NCBI GenBank assembly: GCA_011033025.1
Contig: WFMF01000203.1
Span: forward strand, 124,001-188,000
Length of the DNA: 64,000 nt
Reading direction: 5' to 3'
Source: Beroe forskalii
Lineage: Eukaryota; Ctenophora; Nuda; Beroida; Beroidae
The notes below the pieces were generated by a model. It did no database searches. It was not told where the DNA came from and saw only the letters and a list, made by a program, of their open reading frames with translations. Shown here one piece after another: positions 22,151 to 33,690 of this stretch (the first letter of the stretch is position 1; the number at the start of each line of letters is the position of its first letter). Both the position numbers and the translations under genes were made by a program.

Positions 22151-22306
22151 ACCTATGGTAGCATGGGTTCATATGGTGGTTTGCCTGCTGGAATGGCAAA
22201 TTTTTCTATGCCAAAAGGTACCTATTGCCCTTCTTTTTGCCCTTCTTTTCGTCAAAAATCTTGCCCTTCGACGGTTTTTTCAAAATTTGGCAGCTATGGT
22301 TATGAG

Positions 22307-23235
22307 TTGATTTAGATGGGTTAAGAGTTGATAAGGGTGGGTTATGAGTGGAAAGGGGTGAGTTATGAGTTGATAAGGGTGGGTTATGAGTGGAAAGGGG
22401 AGGGTTATGAGTTGATTGGGATGAGTTATGAGTTGATTTGAGTGGGTTATGAGTGGAAAGGGGTGAGTTAAGAGTTGATTGGGGTGGGTTATGAGTAAAA
22501 AGGGGGTGGGTTAGGAGTGTTTTATACAATATTTTTCCTTTCAAAGCCCTTAGTGAGTTAGTGGTGCCCCAAGTGGGTTTTCAATCAGGGGTGAGTTATG
22601 AGTTGATTTGGGTGAGTTATGAGTAAAAAGGGGTGGGTTATGAGTGTAAAGTGGTGGGTTATGAGTTGATTGGGGTGGGTTATGAGTAGAAAGGGGTGGG
22701 TTATGAGTGGAAAGGGGTGAGTTATAAGTTGAGTAGGGTGGGTTATGAATGGAAAGGGGAGGGTTATGAGTGGAAAGGGGTAAGTTATGAGTTGATTAGG
22801 GTGGGTTATGAGTGGAAAGGGGTGGGTTATGAGTTGATTGGGGTGGGTTATGAGTGGAAAGGGGTGGGTTATGAGTTGATTGGGATGAGTTATGAGTGGA
22901 AAGGGGTGGGTTATGAGTCGATTGGGGTGGGTCATGAGTGGAAAGGGGTGGGTTAGGAGTTGATTGGGGTGGGTTATGAGTGGAAAGGGGTGGGTTATGA
23001 GTTGATTGGGGTGGGTTATGAGTTCATTAGGGTGGGTTACTGGGTTATGAGTGGAAAGTGGTGAGTTATGAGTTGATTGGGGTGGGTTATGAGTTGATTT
23101 GGGTGGATTATGAGTTGAGTAGGGTGGGTCATGAGTGGAAAGGGGTGAGTCATGAGTTGATTAGGGTGGGTAATGAGTGGAAAGGGGAGGGTTATGCGTT
23201 GATTGGGATGAGTAATGAGTTGATTGGGATGGGTT
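22307..23235 (+). repeat. 21-bp minisatellite, continuation
   Basis: About 44 units of GGTGGGTTATGAGTTGATTG / GTGGAAAG types; the boundary with the 7.4-kb element is in register with 14640-14883. Confidence 0.95.
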
Positions 23236-23277
23236 AAATCAATAGCCAGTCGACCATACTACTATACTTTATCTTGA

Positions 23278-23578
23278 AATTTTTACTTCTATTCCAACAG
23301 CTGTACAGCCTATGACAGGATTCGAAGGATCCAAGTAATCAAGCCAGTGATGGTTAAGGAAGTGTTATCCATACTTTCTTCGCCCGAGACTTTGCTGCAA
23401 TGGGCAGCTCCTCATTTACCCCTTCCGCACAGTTTCCTGTACGCTCGGCTGAGTTTACCGTCGGGCTGCATAGGCTCGAGATAAATCTCTCACCCTTAGC
23501 TCAGTGGCGCTGTCCGGGATTCGAACTTAGGATCTTTCGATCCTGTGCTCAAATAAATACCACTACACCACTGACCCT
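23278..23578 (-). mobile_element. tRNA-derived SINE, copy 2
   Basis: Head on the minus strand: GTGGTGTAGTGGTA box A and GTTCGAATCCC box B. Body GAGCGTACAGGAAACTGTG and tail CAGCTGTTGGAATAGAAG match copy 1, but the tRNA head is from a different tRNA-like sequence. Confidence 0.8.
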
Positions 23579-24131
23579 TCTACAATAAAGAGTCACTTTA
23601 TAACCGAGTGCAACCTCATCCAGGCCTTGGTGCCACGCCCAAAACGCTAAAAATGATGTAAAATCGAAAATTTGGTGAAATTTTTGGGGCCGAAAAATCG
23701 ACGTCGAGTTCTCACTTGTTTTTAGACTGGAGTTGCTTGAAACACGGGGAATAAATTATAAAGAATTTTTGACCAAACTAAACAGGAAGGGCGCGAAAAT
23801 TGGCCCTAGGGAAGACCAAATTTTCCCGCCAAAATCGGCTGGAAATAGAATTTGCCCAGAATTTGGTATTAATGTGCACGTGGTGCGCGCAAAGTTGCGC
23901 CAAAAACGAACCTCCAAATGCCCAAAATTTTAGAAAATACATTAAGTACTGAGCCCTTTTCACTCATAAACTACGCCAATCAACTTATAACCCACCTCTT
24001 TCCACTCATAACCCTACTCAATCAATTCATAACCCAACCCAATCAACTCATAATCCACCCCTTTCCACACATGAATGACTTCAATCAACTCAAAACCCAT
24101 TGCAATCAACTCAAAACCCACCCCTTTCCAC
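23579..24131. other. Unassigned sequence, then 21-bp array in inverse orientation
   Basis: 23580-23935 is unique and AT-rich with no supported gene. From about 23960 the CAATCAACTCATAACCCACC array runs, the reverse complement of the 22.3-23.2 kb array. Confidence 0.6.
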
Positions 24132-24133
24132 TA

Positions 24134-25103
24134 GGGTGTAACAGAATTTCCCGACTTTGGCAATTCAAAATGCCTGGGGCATTTTCATACAGCCTAGGAC
24201 ACAGGAAAACCAAAAATCGAAAAAATTTTGGAAAAAATTATTTTATGGGGCTCGCCAGATGGCAAAAACTTTTTTGCCTGTTAATTATAAAGGCCAATTC
24301 CTTGGGCGCATTAACTCAGCTTCTTGTTTATGTAACTTCTCGTTGTGTTCATCGTTTTCTACAGGTATGAAAATGGGGCTATAGGTCACACCTTCTATCT
24401 AGTTCAGGGGCTGAGATATGGCCGATTTTCGTATGCCCATATATGGTCAATGACCATATATACCACTTCACCACTAATAACTTTTTAACCAAATAACAAA
24501 ATTTTGAATTTTTGTATAGTAAGTCATCCAGGCCTTGGGTTTGGCGATCAGAATTACTTTTAAGTCATCAGAAATCCAAAATTTGCAAAATGTGGCAATT
24601 CTGATGACATCGAAATTGGCATATTTTGCCATTCGGCCACTTCTGATGGCTTAAAAGTAATTCTGATCGCCAAACCGTGTTCTTTGGGTATGACTTACTA
24701 TACAAAAATTCAAAAATTTTTTGCTATCTCATTTGGTTAAAAGTTATTACGTTAAAGAATTATGCCCATATATGGTCATTGACCATATATGGGCATACGA
24801 AAATCGGCCATATCTCAGCCCCTGAACTAGATAGAAAATACATTAAGTACCTATACCCCATTTTCATACCTGTAGAAAACGATGAACACAACGAGAAGTT
24901 ACATAAACAAGTAGTTTCTGAGTTAATGCGCCCAAGGAATTGGCCTTTATAATTAACAGGCAAAAAAGTTTTTGCCATCTGGCGAGCCCCAAAAAATAAT
25001 TTTTTCCAAAATTTTTTCGATTTTTGGTTTTCTTGTGTCCTAGGCTGTATGAAAATGCCCCAGGCATTTTGAATTGCCAAAGTCGGGAAATTCTGTTACA
25101 CCC
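24134..25103. mobile_element. 970-bp foldback MITE with TA duplication
   Basis: Two arms of ~480 bp are near-perfect inverted copies, centred near 24.6 kb. Ends GGGTGTAACAGAATTTCCCG and its complement are flanked by TA. Landmarks GGGGCTCGCCAGATGGC and CCATATATGGTCA...TGACCATATATGG occur in both arms. The identical short ORFs on the two strands are mirror copies, not genes. Confidence 0.88.
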
Positions 25104-25105
25104 TA

Positions 25106-25338
25106 CTTTCCACTCATTACCCACCCCAATCAACTCATAACCCACCCCTTTCAGCTCAAAACCCACCCCTTTCCACTCATAACTTCATAACCCACCCCAA
25201 TCAACTCATAACCCACCCCTTTCAGCTCATAACCCACCCCAATCCACTCCTATGTAAGCCTATCACACTCCTAAGTTAGCCAATCACACTCCTAAGTAAG
25301 CCTATCACACCCCTAAGTTAGCCTATCACACTCCTAAG
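25106..25338 (-). repeat. 21-bp arrays, transition between two families
   Basis: CAATCAACTCATAACCCACC units give way near 25250 to CACACTCCTAAGTAAGCCTA units. Confidence 0.9.
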
Positions 25339-25340
25339 TA

Positions 25341-25779
25341 AGGTTTTTCTTTCCTGGATGCGCTGGTGGCTGGCATCCTAGAGAAGCTTTTTTCTGGATT
25401 TTGAAATTTTGTCTTTAATTTCGAAATCCGATGAGTTTTTGGACAAAAGGGGGTAGGGGTGGTGAAATTTTGGGCCTGCAATGTCCAAGATTGGCCTGTG
25501 ATGTGTCAAATGGACCTTTTTTTGTCTCAAACGGGTCTGTGTGGTCTCATTTGGGCCTTTTTATGTTTCAAATGTGCCTGTTATGTATCAATTAATTGGC
25601 ATACATTGTCACAAATTGGCCAATGCTGTCTCAAATGGGCCTGTGATGTCTCAGATGGACCTGTTTTTGTGATCAAGTTTCTGCTAAAAAGTGGGCCTGT
25701 GGTGGAAAAAAGTGGGCCTGAACGACGAAAAAACCCAGCATCCTAGGGTGGGCCTGTGGCTACCTGAAAAGAAAAACCT
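25341..25779. mobile_element. MITE (AGGTTTTTC family), copy 1, 439 bp
   Basis: TIR AGGTTTTTCTTTCCTGG against inverted GAAAAGAAAAACCT, flanked by TA in the CTAAGTA array. The interior has GGGCCTGTGATGTSTCAAATG sub-repeats. Copy 2 is at 54052-54503. Confidence 0.85.
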
Positions 25780-25781
25780 TA

Positions 25782-25880
25782 CTCCTAAGTTAGCCTATCA
25801 CACCCCTAAGTAATCCTATCACACTCGTAAGTTAGCCTATCACACTCCTAAGTTAGCCAATCACACGCCTAAGATAACCT
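25782..25880 (+). repeat. 21-bp array CACACTCCTAAGTAAGCCTA
   Basis: Continuation of the array across the MITE, and target of the 7-kb element starting at 25889. Confidence 0.9.
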
Positions 25881-26139
25881 ATCACACTGGGGCGTTGGCA
25901 ATGGGGAAAAATGGGGAAATGGGGAATTTCGCAGTTGGGTTGAGCTAAATTCCCCATGAAATTTTTCCCCTTTTTTCCCCATTTTCCCCATTTTTCCCAT
26001 CCTTTAAACTGAAAATATGGCTTTTGATCACCAAATTTCACAATAAAGTCTTGCATTTTCGTATGTTTTCGTATGTAACTCAGGAGTGCGGGAGGGTTAC
26101 TCGGGAGTGTGATAGGCTTTCTTGAGAGATCAATAGGCT

Positions 26140-27655
26140 TACTCATAACCTACTCCTAACAACTCATAACACACTCCTATCAACTCATAACCCACTCCTA
26201 TCAACTAATAACCCACTCCTATCAACTCATGACACACTCCCATCAACTCATAACTCACTCCTATCAACTCATAACCCACTCCTATCAACTCATAACCCCC
26301 TCCCATCAACTCATAACAAACCCCTATCAGCTCATGGCCCATTCCTATCAGCTCATAGCCCATTCCTATCAACTCATAACCCACCCCTATCAGCTCGTAG
26401 CCCATTCCTATCAGCTCATAGCCCATTCCTATCAACTCATAACCCACTCCTATCAACTCATAACCAACTCCCATCAACTCACAACCCACTCCTATTAACT
26501 CATAGCCCATTCCTATCAATTCATAACCCACTCCTATCAACTCATAACCCACTCCCATCAACTCGTAACCCACTCTTATCAACTCATAACCCACTCCTAT
26601 CAACTCATAGCCCATTCCTATCAATTCATAATCCACTCCTATCAACTCATAACTCACTCCTATCAACTCATAACCCACTCCTATCAACTCATAACCCACT
26701 CCCATCAACTCATAACAAACCCCTATCAGCTCATGGCCCATTCCTATCAGCTCATAGCCCATTCCTATCAACTCATAACCCACCCCTATCAGCTCGTAGC
26801 CCATTCCTATCAGCTCATAGCCCATTCCTATCAACTCATAACCCACTCCTATCAACTCATAACCAACTCCCATCAACTAACAACCCACTCCTATTAACTC
26901 ATAGCCCATTCCTATCAATTCATAACCCACTCCTATCAACTCATAACCCACTCCCATCAACTCGTAACCCACTCTTATCAACTCATAACCCACTCCTATC
27001 AACTCATAGCCCATTCCTATCAATTCATAATCCACTCCTATCAACTCATAACTCACTCCTATCAACTCATAACCCACTCCTATCATTTCATAACCCACTC
27101 CCATCAACTCATAGCACACCCCTATCAGCTCATAGCCCATTCCTATCAGCTCGTAGCCCATTCCTATCAACTCATAACCCACCCCTATCAGCCCGTAGCC
27201 CATTCCTATCAGCTCATAGCCATTCCTATCAACTCATAACCAACTCCCATCAACTAACAACCCACTCCTATCAACTCATAACCCACTCCCATCAACTCAT
27301 AACCCACTCCTATTAACTCATAACCCATTCCTATCAATTCATAACCCACTCCTATCAACTCATAACCCACTCCCATCAACTCATAACCCACTCCCATCAA
27401 CTCGTAACCCACTCTTATCAACTCATAACCCACTCCTATCAACTCATAACTCACTAGTCACTCCTAACAACTCATAACCCAATCCTATAAGCTCATAGCC
27501 CATTCCTATCAACTCATAACCCACTCCTGATCCTATCAACTCCTATCAACTCATAGCCCATTCCTATCAACTCATAACCCACTCCTATCAACTCATAGCC
27601 CATTCCTATCAATTCATAACCCACTCCTATCAACTCGTAGCATACCCCTCTCCAC
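26140..27655 (-). repeat. 21-bp minisatellite CTCATAACCCACTCCTATCA
   Basis: About 70 units with variants (GTAGCCCATTC, AACAAACCCC) forming a higher-order duplication: 26440-26870 recurs at 26870-27210. The long minus-strand heptapeptide-repeat ORFs are artefacts. Confidence 0.95.
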
Positions 27656-27834
27656 GCCTGAACAACCTTCCAGTACTTATACTTTTAGATCCTGAACATC
27701 CTTCTCGTACTTCTGAGAAACTCCTTGGCTCCTCAAGCGACATTTTACCTTACTTTTCGAGAATTTACCTTATTTCTAATATGGCCCATTACCTTTTTTG
27801 TGATCTGTTTCTTTTCGGGAATAGAAGGTGTGAT

Positions 27835-28650
27835 CGTCCAACAGTTTTGGTGGCAATATCTTGACAGATGTACGTGTAAACCCACATGTTGTTATAACTT
27901 TTTCTTAACAAAATTGGTGTTTTTCTTAATTTCTACAAGTACAAATCATCCACATCAACTCATTTCAACGTAATCAAGCCGAAAATCACGTGTAAATATC
28001 AATTTCTTGAAATCCCCTCATTTTCACAAACTTCCAATTTCGTGTGAACTCACGTAACCCACAATTTGATCCATTATTTCCCCTCATAATTTACAAGCAG
28101 ACAAGTAGAAATAGGTCATTTATCGTATCTCGATTTTTTTTCTTATAAACTTAATTTTAAGTTCAAATTTAGAGGCATCCAGTGACGAAAATTTTCGACA
28201 GATCTTCCTGAAACTCGGTTTATAGCTAAACCTTATCAGGAGCTTATGAATGTAAAACACGATTCGATGAAAACTACTTTAGAAAATGATGTTCAAAGTA
28301 GCGCAAAATTAAAATAGCGTTCTATTGCAAAATACAAGATTTTATCAGTTTTACGCGATTTGATGACGTCATCAATCATCATAGCACCAAAATAGAGCCA
28401 AGCTAACTTTCTATATATAGCCTAATACACAATTTAACCTTAGTAATACAACACATTTTGCTCGGTCCCATCCCAAATTCACAAGATAAGTCGTAGTTCT
28501 TGACATCTCAGGGAGATGATCTCATCCTAGCCGATTTTTTCTTAAAATTTCGACATCGATTTTTTACCGCTCTTTAGAAAATCGCGTATATGAACCGAGA
28601 AAGTCCAATAATCCATATCATGATTTTATGAAAGCTAGATAAATTTGCTC
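27835..28650 (-). mobile_element. TGACGTCA-family element, copy E (diverged, inverted)
   Basis: On the minus strand it matches copies A-D: TTTTGATGACGTCATCAAA-like block at ~28370, GCGCTACTTTGAACATC, TTTTCATCG, CACGTGA/GTTCACAC, and the end word ATCTGTCAAGATATTGCC followed by CCAAAACTGTTGG. Confidence 0.7.
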
Positions 28651-29863
28651 TCCTCTTCTTTCTCATGAAAAATGCACTCAAAAATGATATTATACTTTCG
28701 CGAAAAAAGCCAAAAAAACGCTAGGTAATTATAATTATTGGACAAATGATCATTGATCACGCTGACGAGCCAATATCCACGAGGACCCAGAAAAGCTAGT
28801 CTCTCAATTCTCAAATTTTATTGCTTAGAACATGCATTGATTCAGGACCTAATGTCTGCTTTATACTGAAAATTTTTGCCTTTATTGAATACTTGAAAGT
28901 AAACAATTTGACATCACCATTAATTAGAATCAATTTTGAATTTCATCTTAAATTCTTATTAAGCAATCATATAATTTTGTGAGGGAAACAATGATTTAGT
29001 TTTATAAACCTAAATCACAAAATAATTTGATTACCTAGTGTGTAGGTTCAAATTGAGTGTCCGCCAAAGGGTCGGGTCAAAATCAAGTTCAATTTGGCCT
29101 GATGGTTATGTTTCTATCATGTTCTGTATCATCTCAGGATTCCAGAATGGTATCATTATATACAAATTTTTTCGTTTAAGTTCATTTTTTTCAAGATTTT
29201 CTGTTTATTTTCATGACATCAAAAATCCATCATTTCTGCCGAAACATGCTAAATTTCTGCTGCTTTGGGGCATCAAAGTGGCAAAATATGGCTCAATATG
29301 GAACAGTGTGGTGGATACATCATTTTTGAATGATTTTTGGACCTCTTGTATGACTAAAATCCACAATATGACCATTTTCTGACCTCATGGTCCAAAAATT
29401 GACATTTTCTCATGTTTTGATGAATATTCTGCATTATAGGCATATTGAAGGTATCTAACCTTGCTGGGGGTATTGATTTAAGTATCAGGAAGTTTTTGGA
29501 AACAATAAATTGCCCTGGAAGTGGTCACATGTCAAGAAATTTGCTTGCGGGACATAATTTTGTCTCGCGTAATGATAAAATTTTGAACTCTAAAATCAAA
29601 ATTCTTGATAAGAATGATTTTTGACTTCCATATGATGTGTTATTGTTAGATCTTTAGATGTCCTTCATAACAAAACAAGTCCTCTGGGTGAATAAGTTTA
29701 TGAAAAATTCCAATATTTTGCCTGTTTTGGTCATTTTTGCAAAATTTTTGAAGAAGGTGAAAAAGCTCACTAGAAGGCAAAACTTGGATGAAATCCATCT
29801 CTTATCAACCAATTTGCATGGTTATAACAAAAAAAGAGTTGGTGTCCATGAAATATCCTTTGG
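28651..29863. other. No gene seen
   Basis: AT-rich, short ORFs only. 29546-29573 holds the imperfect palindrome GCGGGACATAATTTTGTCTC, which recurs at 31908 and 32069. Confidence 0.5.
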
Positions 29864-29869
29864 AAATCA

Positions 29870-31878
29870 GGGGGTCCACCGGCCAACGGCCAACCGTCTT
29901 AAAATTTGCCATTTCGGCCAATTGGCCGTTGGCCGGTTGGCCGTTTTTTCGTTTTTACCCCTGCTTTCGGCCAGAAGCATTTTAGTTGAAAGTTGTGAGA
30001 GAAAAAAGTTGTTACAATTTCTATAACCGACATTTTCCCGCTAATTTGATTGGTGGGGTGTCAAATGTGTCAATTGAGGTCGTTGAAACAATCAAACTTT
30101 GCCCTTATGCTTGAAGAAGGCTCAAGCTCCATAAATTTTATAAAATGTTGTTTTGAATGTTGCCAAAATCAAAGAAAGTAAGAATTTTGAAAGTTGCTAT
30201 TGGTATTTTGGTGTGCTTAGCTGTTGACTGTTGAGGGTACATCTGGTCATTGACACGTGATGACTGAAGAGTCATGATAAGACATGATAAGGCAAATTGA
30301 AATTTTAAGTGTTTTATATGTTCAAAATCACTCATGACAAGTCTCGAAACAATGATCAGAAAGTTTTCAGTAGGGTTTTACCAGGGGTCAGCATGGCAGG
30401 GGTTCAGCAGGCCAGCAGTGAGCAGGGGTTCAATAGGGAGTCACCAGGGGGATAGTGGGGTCGCCAGATGGCAGGGGTAGTGGGGATCGCCAGGGGGTCA
30501 CTAGGGGTTAGTGGGGGTCAGTAGCGGTTAGTGAGGGTCAGCAGGGGTTAGTAGGAGTTCACCTGGGAGTCAGCACTGCTGACTCCCAGGTGAACTCCTA
30601 CTGAACCCCTGCTGACACCCAGGTGAGCTCTTACTGACTCCCTGCTGACCCCTTACTGCAGTAAGGGGTCAGCAGGGAGTCAGTAAGAGTCAGTAAGAGC
30701 TCCCTGGTGAACTCCGACTGACCCCATACTGAACCCCTGCTGACTCCCAGGTGAACCCCTATTGAATCCCTGCTGACTCAGCAGGGATTCAATAGGGGTT
30801 CACCTGGGGGTTCAGTAGGTATCTCATTATGGGGTCAGCAGGGGTTCAACTGTAGGATTTCACCAGGTCAGTAGGGGTTCACTAGGGTGTCAGTAGAGGG
30901 TCAGCAGGGGTCAGTTGGAGTTCGCCAGGGAGTTACCAGGAGGTCAGTTGGGGTTTCTCCAGGGGGTTAGTGGGGGTCAGTAGGAGGTCAGCAGGGGTTC
31001 ACCAGGGGTCAGCACTCAGCAGGGGGTTAGTAGGAGTTCACCAGGGAGTCAGTAGTGGGTCAGTAATGGGTCAGCAGGGGATCATCAGGGGTTCACCAGA
31101 GGGTCAGTAGGGGTCAGTATGTGGTCAGCAGGGGTTCAGTAGGAGTCTGTAAGGGTTCACCAGGTGGTCTGCGCTGCAGGGGTCAGCAGGGGGTCAGTAG
31201 GAGTTCACCAGGGAGTCAGCAGGTGGTCATTAGGGGTTCACAAGGGGGTCAGCAGGGGGGGCAGTAGGGGTTCACCAGGGAGTCAGCAGGGGATCAGTAC
31301 GGGGTCTGCAGGGGGTCAGCAGGGGTTCAGTAGAAAGCAATGCTGTTTTAGAAGGTAATATTAGTTGTTGAAAGGTGATATTAGTGGTGAAAAGGTCCCG
31401 GAAGTGGGAGCAGGAGTGGATTTCAATGGTAGCAGAGCCTTGGGGTTGACAGAATTCTGGGAAGCCAACGTTAGCTCCAATAGTCTAATGACAATATCAG
31501 GGTGAGTGATTCCTAACAGGGCACTCCAATACTTTCCTGGGCACTGGGGGATATTCAATACCTCGAGGTGAACCTATTGAGACTTTAACAGTAGGATGAT
31601 CCAGGTCTATGAGTTGCCAAAAGTACTAGACTACGAAAATGAGCTTAATTATCTTTAACTTCACTTTTTTTCGCAATTTCGATAATAAGTGTCTTCAAAT
31701 GTACTCAGGTGTGTTTTTAGAACTATAACAAGCAACTTTCTCTCTGGGAGTTTTTTGATTGCACCCCCCTGAAGAGCGGTAAATATCAAAAATAGAAAAA
31801 CGGCCAACCGGCCAACCGTCTAAAAAATTTCCAATTTCGGCCAATTGGCCGTTGGCCGTTGGCCGGTGGACCCCCCCC
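29870..31878. mobile_element. 2.0-kb TIR element (GGCCAACGGCCAAC ends)
   Basis: Left end GGGGGTCCACCGGCCAACGG and the right end's complement share GGGGTCCACCGGCCAACGGC, then a GGCCAATTGGCC palindrome and GGCCGGTTGGCCG. AAATCA flanks both sides (29864-29869 and 31879-31884). It carries a minisatellite. Limited similarity outside the TIR leaves the TSD uncertain. Confidence 0.6.
30370..31340 (+). repeat. Minisatellite of CAGCAGGGGTTCACCAGGGG words
   Basis: Irregular ~11/22-bp units GGGTCAGTAGG, GGGTCAGCAGG, GGTTCACCAGG. Around 30550-30800 they form nested inverted repeats (CAGCACTGCTGACTCCCAGG). Confidence 0.88.
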
Positions 31879-31884
31879 AAATCA

Positions 31885-32700
31885 TTTTTCCAAAGGTGCG
31901 ATAGGGCGCGGGACATATTTATGTCTCGCGTAACCTTATTTTTGGAAAGGAATTTTTCTGGACTTTTCCAAGTGTGCCCAAATGTGTCCATACCAGATTC
32001 CTAACATATCCATAGTACCCAATAGCCAATAAAAAGTGATTTAAAATTGATCTTGAGGATATTTCTTCATTGCGCGGGACATAATTACATCTCGCGCACT
32101 CCAATGCGCATCGCATTTTTGACCATAACTTGGTCATCTTTCCAGCTAGAACAAAAATTTTGGGTCCATCAGAAAGCTGAATCTTGGCAGAATGCAATGC
32201 AAACAAGCAAATATTGAAAAGAGCAGATCAAGACTTCCATGATCAATCCTTAAGTTGATGATAGAATTTTTCTTACTTTTTTGTAACCTTAATGTTTTTA
32301 GATAAAGTTGAATATCTGCTGAACCATAAGTCCAATTGACTCGATTTTTGGTTTGTCTTGAAGCTTAGGCTTCCTGCTAATGCCACAAGCTAAAAATACC
32401 TATTTAACTTACTTTCTGGTCTCGTGATAGCCAATTCAATAAGGTAACAAAATTCATGTAACCTTATTCATAGGCAAATTTTAAGCGATATGGGAATCAT
32501 TCTCAAAATTGACCAAAAAATGGGATTTACTTCTGGTTTTTTGCATTCTATATCATTTTCATGGTCTTTGGTAAGGCATTTGAGCCCAAAATTATTCAAA
32601 ATTGATTCTATCTTCGTGTCAAACTTTTGTATAGAAGTTGGCGGACAAAATTTTAGCATCTTTTGAACCTACACTAGTGTTCTAAGATTTATATAAGTAC
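31885..32700. other. No gene; two CGCGGGACAT palindromes
   Basis: Palindromes GCGGGACATATTTATGTCTC (31910) and GCGGGACATAATTACATCTC (32071). The rest is AT-rich without supported ORFs. Confidence 0.5.
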
Positions 32701-32851
32701 CATTGGTTCAAAAACGGACAGAAATTGAGATGATGTTTGGGGAAAATGGGGAAAAATGGGGAAATTCGCAGCTGTTTTGAGTCAAATTCCCCATAAATTT
32801 TTTCCCCATTTTTCCCCTTTTTTCCCCATTTTTCCCCATTGCCAACGCCCC

Positions 32852-33690
32852 ATCACACTCCTAAGTAAGCCTATCACACTCCTAAGTTAGCCTATCACAC
32901 TCATAAGTAAGCCTTTCACACTCCTAAGTAAGCCTATCACACTCCTAAGTTAGCCTATCACACTCATAAGTAAGCCTTTCACACTCCTAAGTAAGCCTAT
33001 CAAACTCCTAAGTAAGCCTTTCACACTCCTAAGTAAGCCTATCACACTCCTAAGTAAGCCTTTCACATTCCTAAGTTAGCCTATCACACTCCTAAGTAAG
33101 CCTATCACACGCCTAAGATAACCTATCACACTCCTAAGTAAGCCTATCACACTCCTAAGTTAGCCAATCACACTCCTAAGTAAGCCTATCACACTCCTAA
33201 GTAAGCATATCACACTCATAAGTAAGCCTATCACACCCCTAAGTTAGCCTATCACACGCCTAAGATAACCTATCACACTCCTAAGTAAGCCTATCACACT
33301 CCTAAGTTAGCCAATCACACTCCTAAGTAAGCCTATCACACTCCTAAGTAAGCCTTTCACACCCCTATGTAAGCTCATCACACTCCTAAGTAAGCCTATC
33401 ACACCCCTAAGTAAGTCTATCACACTCTTAAGCTAGCCCATCACACTCCTAAGTAAGCCTATCACACTCCTAAGTAAGCCTTTCGCACTCCTTAGTAAGC
33501 CTATCACACTCGTAAGTTAGCCTATCACACTCCTAAGTTAGCCAATCACACGCCTAAGATAACCTATCACACTCCTAAGTAAGCCTATCACACTCCTAAG
33601 TTAGCCAATCACACTCCTAAGTAAGCCTTTCACACTCCTAAGTTAGCCTATCACACTCATAAGTAAGCCTATCACACGCCTAAGATAAGG
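32852..33690 (+). repeat. 21-bp minisatellite CACACTCCTAAGTAAGCCTA
   Basis: About 40 units with alternating AAGTAAGCC and AAGTTAGCC and a GCCTAAGATAACC variant; continuous with 25782-25880 if the 7-kb element is removed. Confidence 0.95.

Larger units (their letters stand above)
14884..22298. mobile_element. 7.4-kb TIR element with 8-bp TSD (hAT-like), carrying minisatellites
   Basis: Ends CATAGCTGCCAA and the inverted TTGGCAGCTATG are flanked by GTTATGAG on both sides (14876-14883 and 22299-22306). The flanking 21-bp array rejoins in register when the insert is removed. The TSD has T at position 2 and A at position 7, as in hAT duplications. Subterminal regions are rich in GCCCTGCTTT / GCCCTTCTTT. 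The inside is mostly 39-bp minisatellite and a second element; no transposase ORF is seen. Confidence 0.75.
25889..32851. mobile_element. ~7-kb TIR element with 8-bp TSD ATCACACT
   Basis: Left end GGGGCGTTGGCAATGGGGAA and right end complement begin identically for ~30 bp, then both have GGGGAAA-rich text around a GAATTTCGCAG word. ATCACACT flanks both ends (25881-25888 and 32852-32859), and the 21-bp array rejoins on removal. The inside holds a 21-bp array, a TGACGTCA-family copy and another TIR element; no transposase is seen. Because both flanks are the same array, two independent insertions remain possible. Confidence 0.6.

Noticed and set aside
24157-25080. Two nearly identical ~100-codon ORFs on opposite strands
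   Set aside because: They are the mirror copies of one segment in the arms of a foldback MITE.
26205-27454. Heptad-like ORFs GYELIGV
   Set aside because: A 21-bp minisatellite gives exact seven-residue repeats; no start context, no non-repeat domain.
29658-30026. 122-codon plus-strand ORF
   Set aside because: Crosses the boundary of a TIR element and has no domain or splice support.
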